Positions 33,971 to 41,732 of a stretch of 64,000 nucleotides of DNA are shown here, piece after piece. This stretch comes from Lancefieldella parvula_C (GTDB taxonomy: Bacteria > Actinomycetota > Coriobacteriia > Coriobacteriales > Atopobiaceae): the NCBI RefSeq assembly GCF_000758945.1, contig NZ_JRND01000003.1, positions 62,001 to 126,000 of the forward strand, written 5' to 3'. The position numbers and the translations under genes were made by a program. The notes under the pieces are model-generated. The model was not told the origin of the DNA, did no database searches, and worked only from the letters and a program-made list of their open reading frames with translations. Numbering within the stretch: position 1 is the first letter of the stretch; each line of letters begins with the position of its first letter.

Positions 33971-34187
33971 GCCCTTACCTTGTGTCCACTATAAACTTAT
34001 AAACTGCTAAAGAAAATGCACAAAAAGAACGATTGGACATATAGGTTATTTTTTGTCGCAATCTACCTGCTAAATTGTTTCAAAAATAGCAATTAATTTG
34101 GCTTTTTTCGCAGGTAATGATGTGGTTAACTTGTATCAGTTAGATAAAGCTAACTTTAATCTTTCATAGTATGAAGGGGGTCTTAGT

Positions 34188-34934
34188 ATGGAAGCTGGTC
34201 ACGAGTTTTTACTTCGTATGGGCAAGACAAGACTGCGCCCCGGAGGTATTGAAGCAACCAATTGGCTACTTAATTCCGTAGAGGTTACGCCAGAAACTCA
34301 GATTCTTGAGGTGGCTTGTAATATTGGCACCACTACGGTTGAGCTGGTAAAACGTTTCCACTGCCACGTAACCGCAATTGACCTAAATGCAGACGTGCTC
34401 CCTAAAACAAAAGAAAATATCGCGAGAAACAATATCGAGGAGTACGTAACAGTGGAACAAGGAGACGCTACAAACCTCTCCTACCCCGATAATAGCTTTG
34501 ATGTTGTAATCAACGAAGCAATGCTCACTATGCTCTCTGACCAGCAGAAAGCGTCTGCGGTTAAAGAGTATGCACGAGTACTCAAGCCAGGCGGTGTGCT
34601 CCTTACCCATGACGTCCTCCTGCTCAAAGAAGACGATGAGTTGGTCCACGAGCTCTCAAGAACTATCAACGTCAACGTAAAGCCTTTAACCCTTGCAGGT
34701 TGGAAGAATCTCTTTGAGTCAGCAGGTTTCTGTCCAGAAACAAAGAACGGCAAGATGACGCTTATGAATCCGGCAGGACTTATTGCTGATGAGGGTGCTG
34801 ACGGAGCTCTGAGGGTTATTAGAAACGGTCTCAAACCCGAGAACACCAAGATGTTTACGAGCATGTTCACGTTCTTCAACGATCACGCTGACGACCTCAA
34901 CTACATTGCCGTAGTGAGCAGAAAGCCAAGATAG
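34188..34934 (+). CDS. Class I SAM-dependent methyltransferase, UbiE-like
   Basis: The 248-residue protein has a SAM-binding motif I-L-E-V-A-C-N-I-G-T-T-T, the acid of motif II in V-T-A-I-D-L-N, and L-S-Y-P-D-N-S-F-D-V-V-I-N-E, as in methyltransferase family 11. V-L-K-P-G-G-V-L-L completes the fold. The G-x-G of motif I is replaced by C-N-I-G. The substrate is unknown. It is divergent from oleate hydratase, with the leader AGTTAG-ataaag-CTAACT (34138-34155), and is preceded by GAAGGGGG. Confidence 0.85.
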   Translation: MEAGHEFLLRMGKTRLRPGGIEATNWLLNSVEVTPETQILEVACNIGTTTVELVKRFHCHVTAIDLNADVLPKTKENIARNNIEEYVTVEQGDATNLSYPDNSFDVVINEAMLTMLSDQQKASAVKEYARVLKPGGVLLTHDVLLLKEDDELVHELSRTINVNVKPLTLAGWKNLFESAGFCPETKNGKMTLMNPAGLIADEGADGALRVIRNGLKPENTKMFTSMFTFFNDHADDLNYIAVVSRKPR

Positions 34935-35013
34935 GCACCGTATCAAGGCAACGCAGGATTAAGACGGAGCAAACACAAAATAGTTATTTATCGAGCTAGA
35001 CTTTGGCTCGATA

Positions 35014-35049
35014 GCAAAAAAGGAAGCTGGCAGAAATACCAGCTTCCTT
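35014..35049 (-). terminator. Terminator of nox
   Basis: A perfect 11-bp stem, AAGGAAGCTGG / CCAGCTTCCTT, is followed on the minus strand by TTTTTTGC. It may also serve the plus-strand methyltransferase. Confidence 0.9.
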
Positions 35050-35074
35050 CTCTTATGTGCGTTATGTGCGGAGC

Positions 35075-36418
35075 TTATTTGGCCTTTGCGCAGGCAGCCA
35101 TAGCAACGGAGCCAATGTAGTTGACTGGGTTGGTGAAGTTTGGCTGGAACAGAAGGTCAACAGCTGCAAGGTTGTCGATGGTCATACCAGCGGCAATGGC
35201 CACGGAGACAACGTTTGCTGCCTGAGCAACATCGTCATGTGTCGAGAAGAACTGTGCACCCTTGATAAGGCGAGTCTCTGGATCCCAGACAAGCGTAGCG
35301 GTAACTGGCTCGGTGGTCAGCATGAACTCAGGACGGTAGTTCTCGGTGATAGAAACGGAATCGTACTCGTAGCCACGAACCTTGCCACCCTCAACAGTGA
35401 GGCCTGCTGCAGCCATGGAGTAGTTGTAGAGCTGAACCGCGCTGGAAGCCTGAGTACCTGCATAAGCAGCGGTTGGCTCAAGCATGTTAGGACCAACGTG
35501 CAGACCCTGGCGGACAGCGTTGGTTGCCAGAGGAATGTAGTCCTCTTTACCAGTGACGTTGAAGATAATGGAAGCAGAGTCGCCAGCTGCAAAAACGCCA
35601 GGCTCGCTGGTGCGCATGTACTCGTCAACCTTGATAGCACCGTTAGGCAGCATATCAAGCTGACCGTTAAAGAGGTCAGTACGAGGCAGGAAGCCAATGC
35701 CCAGAATTGCGTAATCTGCGGTGTAAGAGCCCTTATCGGTAACAACGGTGACGGAATCGCCATTGTCCTCAAAGCTCATGACCTTCTCGCCAAGTGCAAG
35801 CGTGACGCCGTGCTCTTTGTAAGCATCCTCAACCTGATCGGTGATTGCCTTGTCAAAGTTCTTTGCCAGAACGCGAGGAAGCATGTCGATGAGTGTGACG
35901 TCCTTCTGACGCTCGGAGAGCTGCTCTGCAAGCTCGGCGCCGATGTAGCCAGCACCGATGACAATGGCGGACTTGGAAGTTGCCATGGTGTCGTGAATGC
36001 GACGTCCGTCAGCCCAGTTTTTGCACTGAAGAACGCGAGGTCCGTCGATGCCAGGCAGTGGTGGAACAATTGGCTTTGAGCCGGTGGTAACTACGAGGTA
36101 ATCAAAGTCATCCTCAAAAGTCTCTCCGGTCTTAAGGTCTTCCCACGCAACGTGCTTGGTCTTAACATCTGCAGAAGTGACGTTGGTGGTCATATGGACG
36201 TGAGCACCAGCCTCGGCAAGGGCTTCTGGAGAGCTGTAGAACATCTTGTTAGGATCGCTTACGTGGTCACCTACCCAAAGAGCAATACCGCAAGACAGGA
36301 AGGAAACTGTGTCATTGCGCTCAAAGATGTGAACCTCCCAATCTGGGTGTGCGCCCAGGATTGAAGAAGTGGCAAAAACGCCTGCATGGGTACAACCGAT
36401 AACTGCAACTTTAGTCAT
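35075..36418 (-). CDS. nox: NADH oxidase, CoA-disulfide reductase family
   Basis: The 447-residue flavoprotein begins K-V-A-V-I-G-C-T-H-A-G and has S-F-L-S-C-G-I-A-L-W, whose single Cys is the redox-active sulfenate residue of water-forming NADH oxidases. A second Rossmann motif I-V-I-G-A-G-Y-I-G-A-E-L-A and A-A-G-D-S-A complete the pattern. It probably reduces oxygen to water with NADH, restoring NAD+ and removing oxygen in an anaerobe or microaerophile. A perfect 7-1-7 palindrome lies 55 bases upstream. A related CoA-disulfide reductase activity cannot be excluded. Confidence 0.9.
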   Translation of the reverse strand: MTKVAVIGCTHAGVFATSSILGAHPDWEVHIFERNDTVSFLSCGIALWVGDHVSDPNKMFYSSPEALAEAGAHVHMTTNVTSADVKTKHVAWEDLKTGETFEDDFDYLVVTTGSKPIVPPLPGIDGPRVLQCKNWADGRRIHDTMATSKSAIVIGAGYIGAELAEQLSERQKDVTLIDMLPRVLAKNFDKAITDQVEDAYKEHGVTLALGEKVMSFEDNGDSVTVVTDKGSYTADYAILGIGFLPRTDLFNGQLDMLPNGAIKVDEYMRTSEPGVFAAGDSASIIFNVTGKEDYIPLATNAVRQGLHVGPNMLEPTAAYAGTQASSAVQLYNYSMAAAGLTVEGGKVRGYEYDSVSITENYRPEFMLTTEPVTATLVWDPETRLIKGAQFFSTHDDVAQAANVVSVAIAAGMTIDNLAAVDLLFQPNFTNPVNYIGSVAMAACAKAK

Positions 36419-36472
36419 AGAAACCCCTCTGTTAAATGCTACTAATGACTAACATTAATTGTTACTTCGACA

Positions 36473-36487
36473 GTGGCATTATGCCAC
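36473..36487. promoter_or_regulatory. Perfect 7-1-7 palindrome upstream of nox
   Basis: GTGGCAT-T-ATGCCAC lies between nox and the HNH gene. A one-base centre argues against a hairpin and for a dimeric repressor site. Confidence 0.55.
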
Positions 36488-36541
36488 ATTCTGCTATCGA
36501 GAAGAGCGTCATTCTTGAACGTTCTTTAATAAATCGAATAT

Positions 36542-37663
36542 TTGGAGTTCGTGAAGCAATTTGGTTATAGATCTTTACACAGTGGCGAGAAAAACTTACT
36601 GTTTGTACAGGCCACTTGTGAGGAGACTGGGATGTTTGATCAGATCATTACAGAATGCAAGATCTTTAATCCAACTCTTGAAAGAGCTTTTAAAGTTGCT
36701 CCAAAGGAATTTATCTCCGCTTATCAGTGGTTTATTGATAATGAAGGCAGAGGGACATCTGTTTTGCCGCATAATGTACCAGATAAATTGGGATTTTATG
36801 ATTTCAAGATAAGTGGTCAATCTGGCATTTTCAGCCCTTCAGGTAGAGATATACACTACAAAAATAAGCAATATGCAATATCAGTTCATACTAGCAAGCC
36901 AGGAAAAAATCCCCACTACAAAGACAGACCTCCAATTAAATTAGAGGATGGAACTTGGCTGCTTGAATATTCTGCATATCGTGAGAAAGAAACCTGTACC
37001 GTTAGCTACAATACTTATCTATTAAATTGTCTTAACGATGGTCTTCCTGTTGGTGTAATTGATTGGGACAATACAGTAGATCAATACGTCGTCAGAGGTC
37101 TTGCATTCGTTGAACGTTATAACAGTGCGACTGGAATGTTTACTTTGCATGGCCCAGTTAATGCTAAAACAATCAACGATTCATCCTTTATTTCTGCAGG
37201 TTTTGACGATCTTGAACCAGAAATTCAAGATCAACTTGAGCAGATTGATGACACTGATGAGCGAATTAAAGAATTGAGGGAGTCAGTACGTAGACAAGGT
37301 CAGACTCAGTTTAGAAATGACTTGTTAAAAGCGTATGCAAACAGATGTGCTATCTCTGGAAACGGTGTGCCTCAGGTTTTACAAGCAGCTCATATTGGTC
37401 AATATCGTGGACCTAAAACTCAAATGGTTACCAATGGTATTCTTCTAAGGTCTGATCTACATCTTCTTTTTGATGCACATTTACTTTCAGTTGAGCCCGA
37501 TAGTAAACGCATTAGATTATCGAGGCTTCTGGATAAAACCGAATATATTGACTTCAATAAAAAGCAGTTGCATATGCCTGTTTATCATGAAGCTTATCCA
37601 AATGAAAAGCAGCTAGAAAGGCATTTTGATCAATTTATGGCTGAAACGGAGATTTTGAGATAA
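36542..37663 (+). CDS. HNH endonuclease, possible modification-dependent restriction enzyme
   Basis: The 373-residue frame ends in an HNH_2-type nuclease domain (residues about 270-345: F-R-N-D-L-L-K-A-Y, R-C-A-I-S-G, V-L-Q-A-A-H-I, then N-G-I-L-L-R-S-D-L-H-L-L-F-D). The N-terminal region contains Y-K-D-R-P-P-I-K-L-E-D-G-T-W-L-L-E-Y and N-x-x-L-L-N-C-L-N-D-G-L-P-V-G-V-I, which recalls the SRA-like domain of ScoMcrA-type type IV restriction enzymes; this link is tentative. The start is unclear: TTG at 36542 or GTG at 36551, with a stop at 36530-36532, so the true 5' end may be lost. It converges with a degenerate Doc-like gene. Confidence 0.7.
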   Translation: MEFVKQFGYRSLHSGEKNLLFVQATCEETGMFDQIITECKIFNPTLERAFKVAPKEFISAYQWFIDNEGRGTSVLPHNVPDKLGFYDFKISGQSGIFSPSGRDIHYKNKQYAISVHTSKPGKNPHYKDRPPIKLEDGTWLLEYSAYREKETCTVSYNTYLLNCLNDGLPVGVIDWDNTVDQYVVRGLAFVERYNSATGMFTLHGPVNAKTINDSSFISAGFDDLEPEIQDQLEQIDDTDERIKELRESVRRQGQTQFRNDLLKAYANRCAISGNGVPQVLQAAHIGQYRGPKTQMVTNGILLRSDLHLLFDAHLLSVEPDSKRIRLSRLLDKTEYIDFNKKQLHMPVYHEAYPNEKQLERHFDQFMAETEILR

Positions 37664-37670
37664 GGCTTTA

Positions 37671-38042
37671 TTACATGATTTCTAGTTCGATCCATGAGCA
37701 AAATTCGTGAGCAAAATATTGGTCAGATTTTAATAGATCAATATGAGCCAGAAGATCCTGCAGCGAAGGATCAAAATCATAGCCGTTTACATTTAAAAAA
37801 GAATATATAGCAATTGCGGCTAATAATTCATTTTGAGTTTTAAGAGGCCTTAGATTAACGATGTAGAAAGCATATGTAAAAGCATTCCAGCTAATAGATG
37901 GGCATTCAATTTCAGTTAAAGGCACCTTATCGTAGTTATCACAGATTTGAGCAAAACACTCAAACATAGTTTGATTATTTTGTATTTTTGGATCAATTAG
38001 TTTACTCAGATTCTTTAGGTCATTAACTGTTAGTCTTCTCAT
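37671..38042 (-). CDS. Degenerate Fic/Doc-like protein
   Basis: The 123-residue protein has a layout like Doc: an N-terminal L-T-V-N-D-L-K-N-L, helical middle, and a final region L-R-P-L-K-T-Q-N-E-L-L-A-A-I-A-I-Y-S-F-L-N-V-N-G-Y. In active Doc/Fic proteins this position reads H-P-F-x-x-G-N-K-R-x-A. Here the catalytic His and the G-N-K-R residues are absent, so AMPylation or phosphorylation activity is unlikely. It ends 8 bases from the HNH gene, on the opposite strand. It may be a silent toxin relic or a repurposed partner. Confidence 0.5.
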   Translation of the reverse strand: MRRLTVNDLKNLSKLIDPKIQNNQTMFECFAQICDNYDKVPLTEIECPSISWNAFTYAFYIVNLRPLKTQNELLAAIAIYSFLNVNGYDFDPSLQDLLAHIDLLKSDQYFAHEFCSWIELEIM

Positions 38043-38123
38043 TTTTCCCTCCTTAACAAAAGGAAGAATATCGATCTTTATCTGAGTTTGGCGGTTTCCA
38101 AGTTAGATTCACAAAATCCACGA

Positions 38124-38163
38124 TCAAAAAAACGCCTCCCAGCGCGTAGCTAGGAGGCGTTTT
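38124..38163 (-). terminator. Terminator of hcp
   Basis: A perfect 11-bp stem, AAAACGCCTCC / GGAGGCGTTTT, is followed on the minus strand by TTTGATCG after the T-rich arm. Confidence 0.88.
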
Positions 38164-38193
38164 AAGGAAAGGACTAGAGGGGTTTCTCGCCAA

Positions 38194-39786
38194 TTAGGCA
38201 AGCATCTGAGCAAGATCCTCGGAAGCATCGCCGATTGGGCCAATACCGTAGTTCTCAACAAGAATGTTAAGGACATTAGGGCTGACAAACGCAGGAAGGG
38301 TTGGTCCAAGCTTGATGTTCTTGATGCCAAGGTGAAGCAGGGTCAGAAGAACGCAAACTGCCTTCTGCTCGTACCAAGACAGGACAAAGCTCAGTGGCAG
38401 GTCGTTAACGCCGCAGTCGAATGCATTTGCAAGAGCGGTTGCAATCTGAACAGCACCGTAAGCGTCGTTGCACTGACCAACGTCAAGGATACGAGGAATG
38501 CCACCAATGGTGCCCAGGTCAAGGTCGTTGAAGCGGAACTTGCCGCAAGCAACGGTGAGGACAACAGAGTCTGCAGGAGTCTGCTCAACAAACTCGGTGT
38601 AGTAGTTACGACCAGGGCGAGCGCCGTCGCAGCCGCCAACAACAAAGAAGTGCTTGATAGCGCCCTGCTTAACAGCATCGATGATCTTATCGGCAATGCC
38701 AAGAACTGCACCGTGGCTAAAGCCGGTGGTTACCTTGTGGCCACCGTTGATACCGGTGAGCTCCTGAGCCTCAGCGTATCCACCAAGCTCCTGAGCCTGC
38801 TTGATAACAGCACTGAAGTCCTTCTTGCCATTTGCGTCCTCGTCAATGTGAACGAGCTCTGGGAATGCAACAAGCTCAGTAGTGTAGACGCGGTCCTTGT
38901 AGCTAGGACGAGGTGGCATGAGGCAGTTAGTGGTAAAGACAACAGGAGCTGGAATGTCCTTGAACTCCTTCTGCTGGTTCTGCCATGCGGTACCAAAGTT
39001 GCCCTTGAGCTGTGGATACTTCTTGAGCTCTGGATAACCGTGAGCTGGGAGCATCTCGCCGTGAGTGTAAACGTTAACGCCGGTGCCCTCGGTCTGCTCA
39101 AGAATCATCTTGAGGTCAAGAAGGTCGTGGCCGGAAACAACAATAAAGGGACCAGGCTCAATAGTCAGAGGAACCTCGGTTGGAACTGGAGTGCCATAAG
39201 CGCCGGTATTTGCGCTGTCGAGAAGAGCCATGCACTTGAGATTGACCTCGCCTACCTCAAGGGTAAGAGGCAGCAAAACGTCAACGGAGGACTCGGTAGC
39301 AAGAGCAGCAAGAGCCTTTACAAAGAAAGCGTCAACTGCGTCATCAGTCTTGCCAAGAACGCGAGCGTGATATGCATAAGCAGCCATACCACGGATACCA
39401 AAGAGAATGAGGGACTTGAGGGACCTAATGTCCTCGTTGTCGGACCAAACGCCGCCAAGTGGAAGATCCTCAACAGGCTCTACGCCAGCCTCTGCAGCTA
39501 GACGGTTCTTCTCGTCACGAACCTGAGCGGTAATTGCGTCAACCGCACCCTTGTCAAAGTTGACGTTTGTGATGCAGGTGAACAGGCCGTCAACAATCAG
39601 CTGATCTGCGCGGTTAGAACGCTTGCCAGCAGCAAGCTCGGTGCGAGACAGGCCAACCAGAGCGCCGGTGAGCTCGTCCTGAGCAAATGCGACGTCAAAA
39701 GGCTTGCCACAAACGCCAGCAGCGCCGGTACATGCAGTACAAGCAGCAGTCTGCTCGCACTGGAAACAGAACATCTTGTTATCCAC
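38194..39786 (-). CDS. hcp: Hydroxylamine reductase / hybrid cluster protein
   Basis: The 530-residue protein opens K-M-F-C-F-Q-C-E-Q-T with the N-terminal cysteine motif for the iron-sulfur cluster (C-F-Q-C, then C-T-A-C and G-V-C-G-K). Hybrid-cluster ligands lie in V-V-S-G-H-D-L, V-F-T-T-N-C-L, V-V-G-G-C-D-G-A, and V-A-C-G-K-F-R-F-N. Hcp reduces hydroxylamine and, in vivo, nitric oxide. The GTG at 39786 follows AGAGGAA; an upstream frame start has no ribosome site. It is divergent from a Crp/Fnr regulator across a palindromic operator candidate, a common arrangement for nitrosative-stress control. Confidence 0.95.
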   Translation of the reverse strand: MDNKMFCFQCEQTAACTACTGAAGVCGKPFDVAFAQDELTGALVGLSRTELAAGKRSNRADQLIVDGLFTCITNVNFDKGAVDAITAQVRDEKNRLAAEAGVEPVEDLPLGGVWSDNEDIRSLKSLILFGIRGMAAYAYHARVLGKTDDAVDAFFVKALAALATESSVDVLLPLTLEVGEVNLKCMALLDSANTGAYGTPVPTEVPLTIEPGPFIVVSGHDLLDLKMILEQTEGTGVNVYTHGEMLPAHGYPELKKYPQLKGNFGTAWQNQQKEFKDIPAPVVFTTNCLMPPRPSYKDRVYTTELVAFPELVHIDEDANGKKDFSAVIKQAQELGGYAEAQELTGINGGHKVTTGFSHGAVLGIADKIIDAVKQGAIKHFFVVGGCDGARPGRNYYTEFVEQTPADSVVLTVACGKFRFNDLDLGTIGGIPRILDVGQCNDAYGAVQIATALANAFDCGVNDLPLSFVLSWYEQKAVCVLLTLLHLGIKNIKLGPTLPAFVSPNVLNILVENYGIGPIGDASEDLAQMLA

Positions 39787-39869
39787 TATTTTTCCTCTCC
39801 ATAAAACCATATAGCGAGAAGAGATTTGCTCTTCTGGGTTTCATGATTACAGGAATGTGGAATAAGGTA

Positions 39870-39885
39870 TGTTGTAATTACAACA
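39870..39885. promoter_or_regulatory. Perfect palindrome between hcp and the Crp/Fnr gene
   Basis: TGTTGTAATTACAACA, a perfect 16-base inverted repeat, lies 84 bases from the hcp start and 36 bases from the regulator start. This is the expected place for the regulator to bind both promoters. Confidence 0.7.
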
Positions 39886-39920
39886 AAACGATTTCTGTCC
39901 AGAAATTTTTTGGAGCGTAT

Positions 39921-40589
39921 ATGAACGTGCAAGACATCAAGCCCTCTTTTTTGCTTAATACAATTGTGTTTAAAGGAGTAAAACCAGAGCTACTAGAGGC
40001 TCTTTTAAAGCATTTACGTGCTGTTGTTCGCACCTATGAGCCTGGAGAAATTATTTTGTGCGCTGGTGACAAGGCGCATCAATTTGGCATTGTTATCTCT
40101 GGCGCTATCCACGTTGAGGGATCTGATGCTCAGGGCAATATCTCCGTGATGGGAGCTTTCCATACCGGAGACACCTTTGGAGAGGCATACGCCGCCCTTG
40201 GAAACGTACCACTTTTGACCTCGGTTGTTGCTACCGAGAAATCGGATATTCTGCTGCTGGACGTCCGACAGATTACTACCAGAACGTGTGACATCTGCGG
40301 TGGCGTGGACATTATCATCAGAAATCTTATGGCTTCAATTGCTCAAAAGAACATTATGCTGAGTCGACGCATTCAAGATGCCGCACCAAAAAGCATTCGT
40401 GGCAAACTGATAGCGTACTTGCATACGCGCTCTCAAGCTGCAGGTTCTACAGAGTTTGATATCCCCTTCAACCGACAACAACTTGCGGACTATCTTGGTG
40501 TAGATAGAAGCGCTTTGAGCGCAGTAATATCTTCTTTAAGCAAAGAAGGTGTCTTTGAAGTAAAGCGAAGTCACTTCAAACTTTTATAA
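39921..40589 (+). CDS. Crp/Fnr family transcriptional regulator
   Basis: The 222-residue protein has a cyclic-nucleotide-binding-type beta roll (Y-E-P-G-E-I-I-L-C-A-G-D, then G-D-T-F-G-E-A-Y-A-A), a long dimerisation helix, and a Crp-type helix-turn-helix (F-N-R-Q-Q-L-A-D-Y-L-G-V-D-R-S-A-L-S). The ATG at 39921 follows TGGAG. The beta-roll lacks an Fnr-type N-terminal cysteine cluster, though C-D-I-C-G-G is found in the middle. Divergence from hcp suggests it senses nitric oxide or redox state and controls hcp. msrA follows after 26 bases. Confidence 0.85.
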   Translation: MNVQDIKPSFLLNTIVFKGVKPELLEALLKHLRAVVRTYEPGEIILCAGDKAHQFGIVISGAIHVEGSDAQGNISVMGAFHTGDTFGEAYAALGNVPLLTSVVATEKSDILLLDVRQITTRTCDICGGVDIIIRNLMASIAQKNIMLSRRIQDAAPKSIRGKLIAYLHTRSQAAGSTEFDIPFNRQQLADYLGVDRSALSAVISSLSKEGVFEVKRSHFKLL

Positions 40590-40615
40590 CAGCAATTCGG
40601 CCTAAGGAGGCTTTT

Positions 40616-41104
40616 ATGGCAGAGATTTATTTAGCAGGTGGATGCTTCTGGGGACTTGAAGAGTACTTCTCCAGAATTAAGGGCGTTACCGAAACCACTG
40701 TTGGCTATGCAAATGGAAAGACCTTGGATACCAACTATCAGGAGGTCAAGGCTACAGATCACGCAGAAACAGTGCATGTCACTTACGATGAGACCGTTGT
40801 AAGCCTCTATGACATTTTGCGTTACTACTTTAGGGTTATTGATCCCCTCTCAGTAAACAAGCAGGGCAACGATGTTGGTAGACAGTATCGCACGGGCATC
40901 TATTACACAAATGATGCTGACCTGCTTGTTATTGACAGCATTATGTCTGAACAAGAGTCTTTCTTTGGTCAGAAGCTTGCCGTAGAGGTTCAGCCACTGG
41001 ATAACTACGTGCTTGCTGAGGAATATCATCAGGACTACTTGAAGAAGAACCCAGGCGGCTATTGCCACATCAATGTTGATGACGCATATAAGCCGCTTGC
41101 GTAA
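40616..41104 (+). CDS. msrA: Peptide-methionine (S)-S-oxide reductase MsrA
   Basis: The 162-residue repair enzyme reduces methionine-S-sulfoxide with thioredoxin. The catalytic Cys is in A-G-G-C-F-W-G-L-E-E, and G-V-x-x-T-x-V-G-Y-A-N-G, H-A-E-T-V and E-Y-H-Q-D-Y-L follow. MsrB is not encoded nearby. A perfect AAGGAGG lies upstream. It is probably co-transcribed with the Crp/Fnr gene. Confidence 0.95.
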   Translation: MAEIYLAGGCFWGLEEYFSRIKGVTETTVGYANGKTLDTNYQEVKATDHAETVHVTYDETVVSLYDILRYYFRVIDPLSVNKQGNDVGRQYRTGIYYTNDADLLVIDSIMSEQESFFGQKLAVEVQPLDNYVLAEEYHQDYLKKNPGGYCHINVDDAYKPLA

Positions 41105-41119
41105 GCCGCTTAGCTTACG
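41100..41119 (+). terminator. Weak hairpin at the end of msrA
   Basis: CGTAAGC / GCTTACG with loop CGCTTA overlaps the msrA stop codon. No T-run follows. Confidence 0.35.
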
Positions 41120-41216
41120 TTAAGAGGCGCCGTTGATGGATGGGATTTCAAAAACTATGTACTTGAAACTATGTTCTATAGGTACATATCCGAAAACATA
41201 ACGGATTACATCAATA

Positions 41217-41657
41217 ATGGTGAATATGAAGTTTTTATTAATTAAAAGCAGCATCATTGACATCAAAGTAACCCTCGGAAGGGTGCCTATCGCTTTAAGG
41301 CCCAGCCTGGTTTATATAATTCTTGTACTGGTGTCAACGTTTCCGATGCGGATGCTATATTTCCCTGCTAGATCGATAGGAAGGATGATTCAGTTCGGGT
41401 TTCCTATACTTATGTATTTCATCCTAGCCCCGGTACTGGCAGCAATGAGCATCAGACAAGAAGACTTATCAAGGGGGAACCTTCCTGCCTTGATTGTAGC
41501 TGGCGTGATACTGTTTTTATGTATTCCAATCAGCCGATTAGCGTACTTCTCCTTTTGGGAGAACCAGTATTTCACTTTTCGGGCCATTGTTGTAACTGTA
41601 GTTCCTTTTGTTGTGACTGTTGTGGCGACCTTAATAAAGATCCTACACTCCATGTGA
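41217..41657 (+). CDS. Orphan membrane protein of unknown family
   Basis: The 146-residue frame has about four hydrophobic segments (S-L-V-Y-I-I-L-V-L-V-S-T-F, F-G-F-P-I-L-M-Y-F-I-L, L-I-V-A-G-V-I-L-F-L-C, A-I-V-V-T-V-V-P-F-V-V) and basic loops (R-M-L-Y-F-P-A-R-S-I-G-R). No family was recognised. The ribosome site is poor for both ATG 41217 and ATG 41226. It may be a small inner-membrane protein, or a remnant of a larger gene. Confidence 0.4.
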   Translation: MVNMKFLLIKSSIIDIKVTLGRVPIALRPSLVYIILVLVSTFPMRMLYFPARSIGRMIQFGFPILMYFILAPVLAAMSIRQEDLSRGNLPALIVAGVILFLCIPISRLAYFSFWENQYFTFRAIVVTVVPFVVTVVATLIKILHSM

Positions 41658-41732
41658 TTTCCTTGAAGCGGTTAGCCAGGCGCGCCTTATCGGTGTAGTA
41701 ACTGCCCAGGAAGTTAGACAGGATGTGAGTAA

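Noticed and set aside
35057..36079. Long open frame (340 codons) on the plus strand opposite nox
   Set aside because: It is a shadow of the nox reading frame, with Cys/Ser/Asn-rich nonsense-like sequence.
36517..36524. GAACGTTC upstream of the HNH gene as a LexA box
   Set aside because: The half-sites are adjacent without the four-base spacer needed by LexA.
38332..39501. Long open frame (389 codons) on the plus strand opposite hcp
   Set aside because: It is antisense to a clearly functional gene and has no family resemblance or ribosome site. The codon bias of hcp explains the open frame.
41643..41730. Protein-like string on the minus strand (I-L-S-N-F-L-G-S-Y-Y-T-D-K-A-R-L-A-N-R-F-K-E-I split by hyphens) after the lipoprotein gene
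   Set aside because: It could be a remnant of a lost gene, but it has no start, is only about 25 codons, and I could not link it to a family.
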